DNA of 7,388 nucleotides from Clostridia bacterium (GTDB lineage Bacteria > Bacillota > Clostridia > Oscillospirales > Oscillospiraceae): the NCBI GenBank assembly GCA_003245395.1, contig QKDF01000229.1, positions 1 to 7,388 on the forward strand, in the 5' to 3' direction. The translations under genes and the position numbers were made by a program. Of the stretch, positions 6,214-7,388 are shown piece after piece. The notes beneath the pieces were generated by a model, which did no database searches, was not told the origin of the DNA, and saw only the letters and a list, made by a program, of their open reading frames with translations. Position 1 is the stretch's first letter, and the number at the start of each line of letters is the position of its first letter.

Positions 6214-6242
6214 GCCCGGCCCAATGTATTTCAGGGCCGGGC
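6214..6242 (+). other. GC-rich hairpin between the kinase-like gene and mnmA
   Basis: GCCCGGCCC and its complement GGGCCGGGC form a perfect nine-pair, all-GC stem around an 11-base loop, 12 bases after the upstream stop and 10 bases before the mnmA ribosome site. No T-run follows, so it is not a standard intrinsic terminator. It may reduce readthrough or mark an mRNA processing/stability boundary, making the two genes unequally expressed. I see no separate promoter for mnmA in the 63-base gap. Confidence 0.55.
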
Positions 6243-6264
6243 GCTGCGTTCCAAGGAGGACTTC

Positions 6265-7344
6265 ATGGTGCAAGAGCATGTATTTCTAGGGATGAGTGGC
6301 GGTGTAGACAGTTCTGTCTCTGCGCTGCTTCTTCAGCGGGCGGGTTATCAGGTGTCCGGGGTAAATCTGCGTCTGTTTCACAATGAGGATTTGGGGGAGA
6401 GCCGAGAGAAGACCTGCTGCTCTCTGACAGATGCGGAAGATGCCCGGGCGGTGGCTTCGCGGCTGGGAATTCCATTTTATGTATTTGATTTTTCAGAGGT
6501 ATTCCGTGATACTGTGATCCGTGATTTTGTTGAGAACTATGAAGCGGGCCGGACGCCCAATCCCTGTGTGGAGTGTAACCGTTCCGTCAAATTCGGCGCA
6601 TTGCTTCAGCGGGCACTGACACTCCACGGAGACTTTTTGGCCACAGGACATTATGCGCGGGTAGAGCGGGATTCGGATACAGGGCGGTATCTCCTTTTGC
6701 GCGGAGTGGACCGCAGCAAAGACCAGAGCTATTTTTTGTACATGCTGACACAACAGCAGCTCTCACACACCTTGTTTCCGCTGGGAGAGCTGCATAAGAC
6801 CCAGGTACGGCAGATTGCGGAGGAAAACGGACTGGTGAATGCCGCAAAGCGCGACAGTCAGGACATCTGTTTTGCACCGGACGGTGATTATGCCGCTTTT
6901 ATTGAGCGGACAGTGGGGCATCCTTCACCACAGGGAGATTTCGTAGATGTCAATGGCAGAATGCTGGGAACGCATAAGGGCTTTGTCCGTTACACCCGCG
7001 GGCAGCATAAGGGGCTGGGACTGCCAACCGAAACACCGCTTTATGTACTGGATAAGGATGCTGAGACGAAAGCAATTCGTCTGGGGACAGATGATTTGCT
7101 GTGGAGCAGATCCTTGACGGCGGATCGGCTGAACTGGATATCCATACCGGAATTAACCCAGGAACTGCGGGTGACGGTCAAGACCCGGTACAGCCAGAGA
7201 GAAGCGGCGGCTGTTGTCATCCCGACCGGTAGTGGGAGTGTGATGGTTCGGTTTGACGAGGTGCAGCGAGCTGTTACACCCGGCCAGGCGGTGGTTTTTT
7301 ATGACGGAGAGACCGTAGTGGGCGGCGGCACGATTGTAAAATGA
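6265..7344 (+). CDS. mnmA: tRNA-specific 2-thiouridylase MnmA
   Basis: Transfers sulfur to C2 of wobble uridine 34 in tRNA-Lys, -Glu and -Gln after adenylating the base; acts in the cytoplasm with a cysteine desulfurase as sulfur source. The 359-residue length is normal. The ATP pyrophosphatase PP-loop SGGVDSSVSALLL is at 11-23. The catalytic motif GRTPNPCVECNRSVKF (95-110) and SQDICF (198-203) supply C104 and C202, matching E. coli C102 and C199. GHYARV, the DQSYFLY stretch (153-159), and the GxHKGFVRYTRGQHKGLG segment (235-252) are further family landmarks, followed by the C-terminal beta-barrel. C101 replaces the Asp found in E. coli and Bacillus, and a CC pair lies at 51-52; both suggest an iron-sulfur form. 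AAGGAGG (6253-6259), five bases before the ATG, fixes the start. It lies 63 bases downstream of the kinase-like gene. Confidence 0.96.
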   Translation: MVQEHVFLGMSGGVDSSVSALLLQRAGYQVSGVNLRLFHNEDLGESREKTCCSLTDAEDARAVASRLGIPFYVFDFSEVFRDTVIRDFVENYEAGRTPNPCVECNRSVKFGALLQRALTLHGDFLATGHYARVERDSDTGRYLLLRGVDRSKDQSYFLYMLTQQQLSHTLFPLGELHKTQVRQIAEENGLVNAAKRDSQDICFAPDGDYAAFIERTVGHPSPQGDFVDVNGRMLGTHKGFVRYTRGQHKGLGLPTETPLYVLDKDAETKAIRLGTDDLLWSRSLTADRLNWISIPELTQELRVTVKTRYSQREAAAVVIPTGSGSVMVRFDEVQRAVTPGQAVVFYDGETVVGGGTIVK

Positions 7345-7374
7345 AAAACGAGGCGCACCTTTGCGCCTCGTTTT
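7345..7374 (+). terminator. Intrinsic terminator after mnmA
   Basis: CGAGGCGCA (7349-7357) pairs perfectly with TGCGCCTCG (7362-7370) around the loop CCTT, flanked by AAAA and TTTT that extend the stem to 13 pairs. Allowing one bulged A, pairing reaches back through the mnmA stop codon (ATGA with TCAT). The A-run on one side and T-run on the other make it plausible in both directions, so a convergent gene may lie just beyond the window. Confidence 0.88.
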
Positions 7375-7388
7375 CATCGATCACTGGG

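Overview
The window is ordinary chromosomal housekeeping DNA, most likely from a Clostridia-class Firmicute. An Oscillospirales/Ruminococcaceae-type gut anaerobe would fit. The basis is moderately high G+C coding sequence, strong AGGAGG-type ribosome binding sites, a full-length bifunctional Rel downstream of recJ, and MnmA with the PNPCxxCN signature I associate with clostridia. The taxonomic call is inference from protein style only. I see no mobile element, CRISPR array, tRNA or rRNA.

Layout. Bases 2-3979 (+) look like one transcription unit: the 3' part of recJ (single-strand DNA exonuclease), relA/rel ((p)ppGpp synthetase/hydrolase), and an uncharacterised NYN/PIN-like putative nuclease with a basic, low-complexity tail. 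It meets a convergent minus-strand gap gene (4023-5048) at a perfect 14-bp inverted repeat (3983-4015). Upstream of gap is an AT-rich divergent region of 337 bases (5049-5385). It holds a good minus-strand promoter for gap and a TTGACA-17-TATACC promoter facing right, with repeats suggestive of regulator binding. To the right are a soluble orphan sensor-kinase-like ATPase (5386-6201) and mnmA (tRNA U34 2-thiouridylase, 6265-7344), followed by a clear intrinsic terminator.

How the genes may work together. RecJ (DNA repair), Rel (stringent alarmone) and the NYN protein (probable RNA/nucleic-acid enzyme) may share a transcript, which would tie a possible RNase to stress signalling. Gap is a separately controlled glycolytic gene. 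The kinase-like protein lies 63 nt upstream of mnmA and is probably cotranscribed with it, but no functional link is evident.

The points most worth a second look are: the kinase-like protein lacks the phospho-acceptor histidine; GAPDH lacks the usual NAD-specifying aspartate; MnmA carries a third active-site cysteine, suggesting an iron-sulfur enzyme; and the NYN protein sits in the rel operon. I found no convincing wholly new system here.
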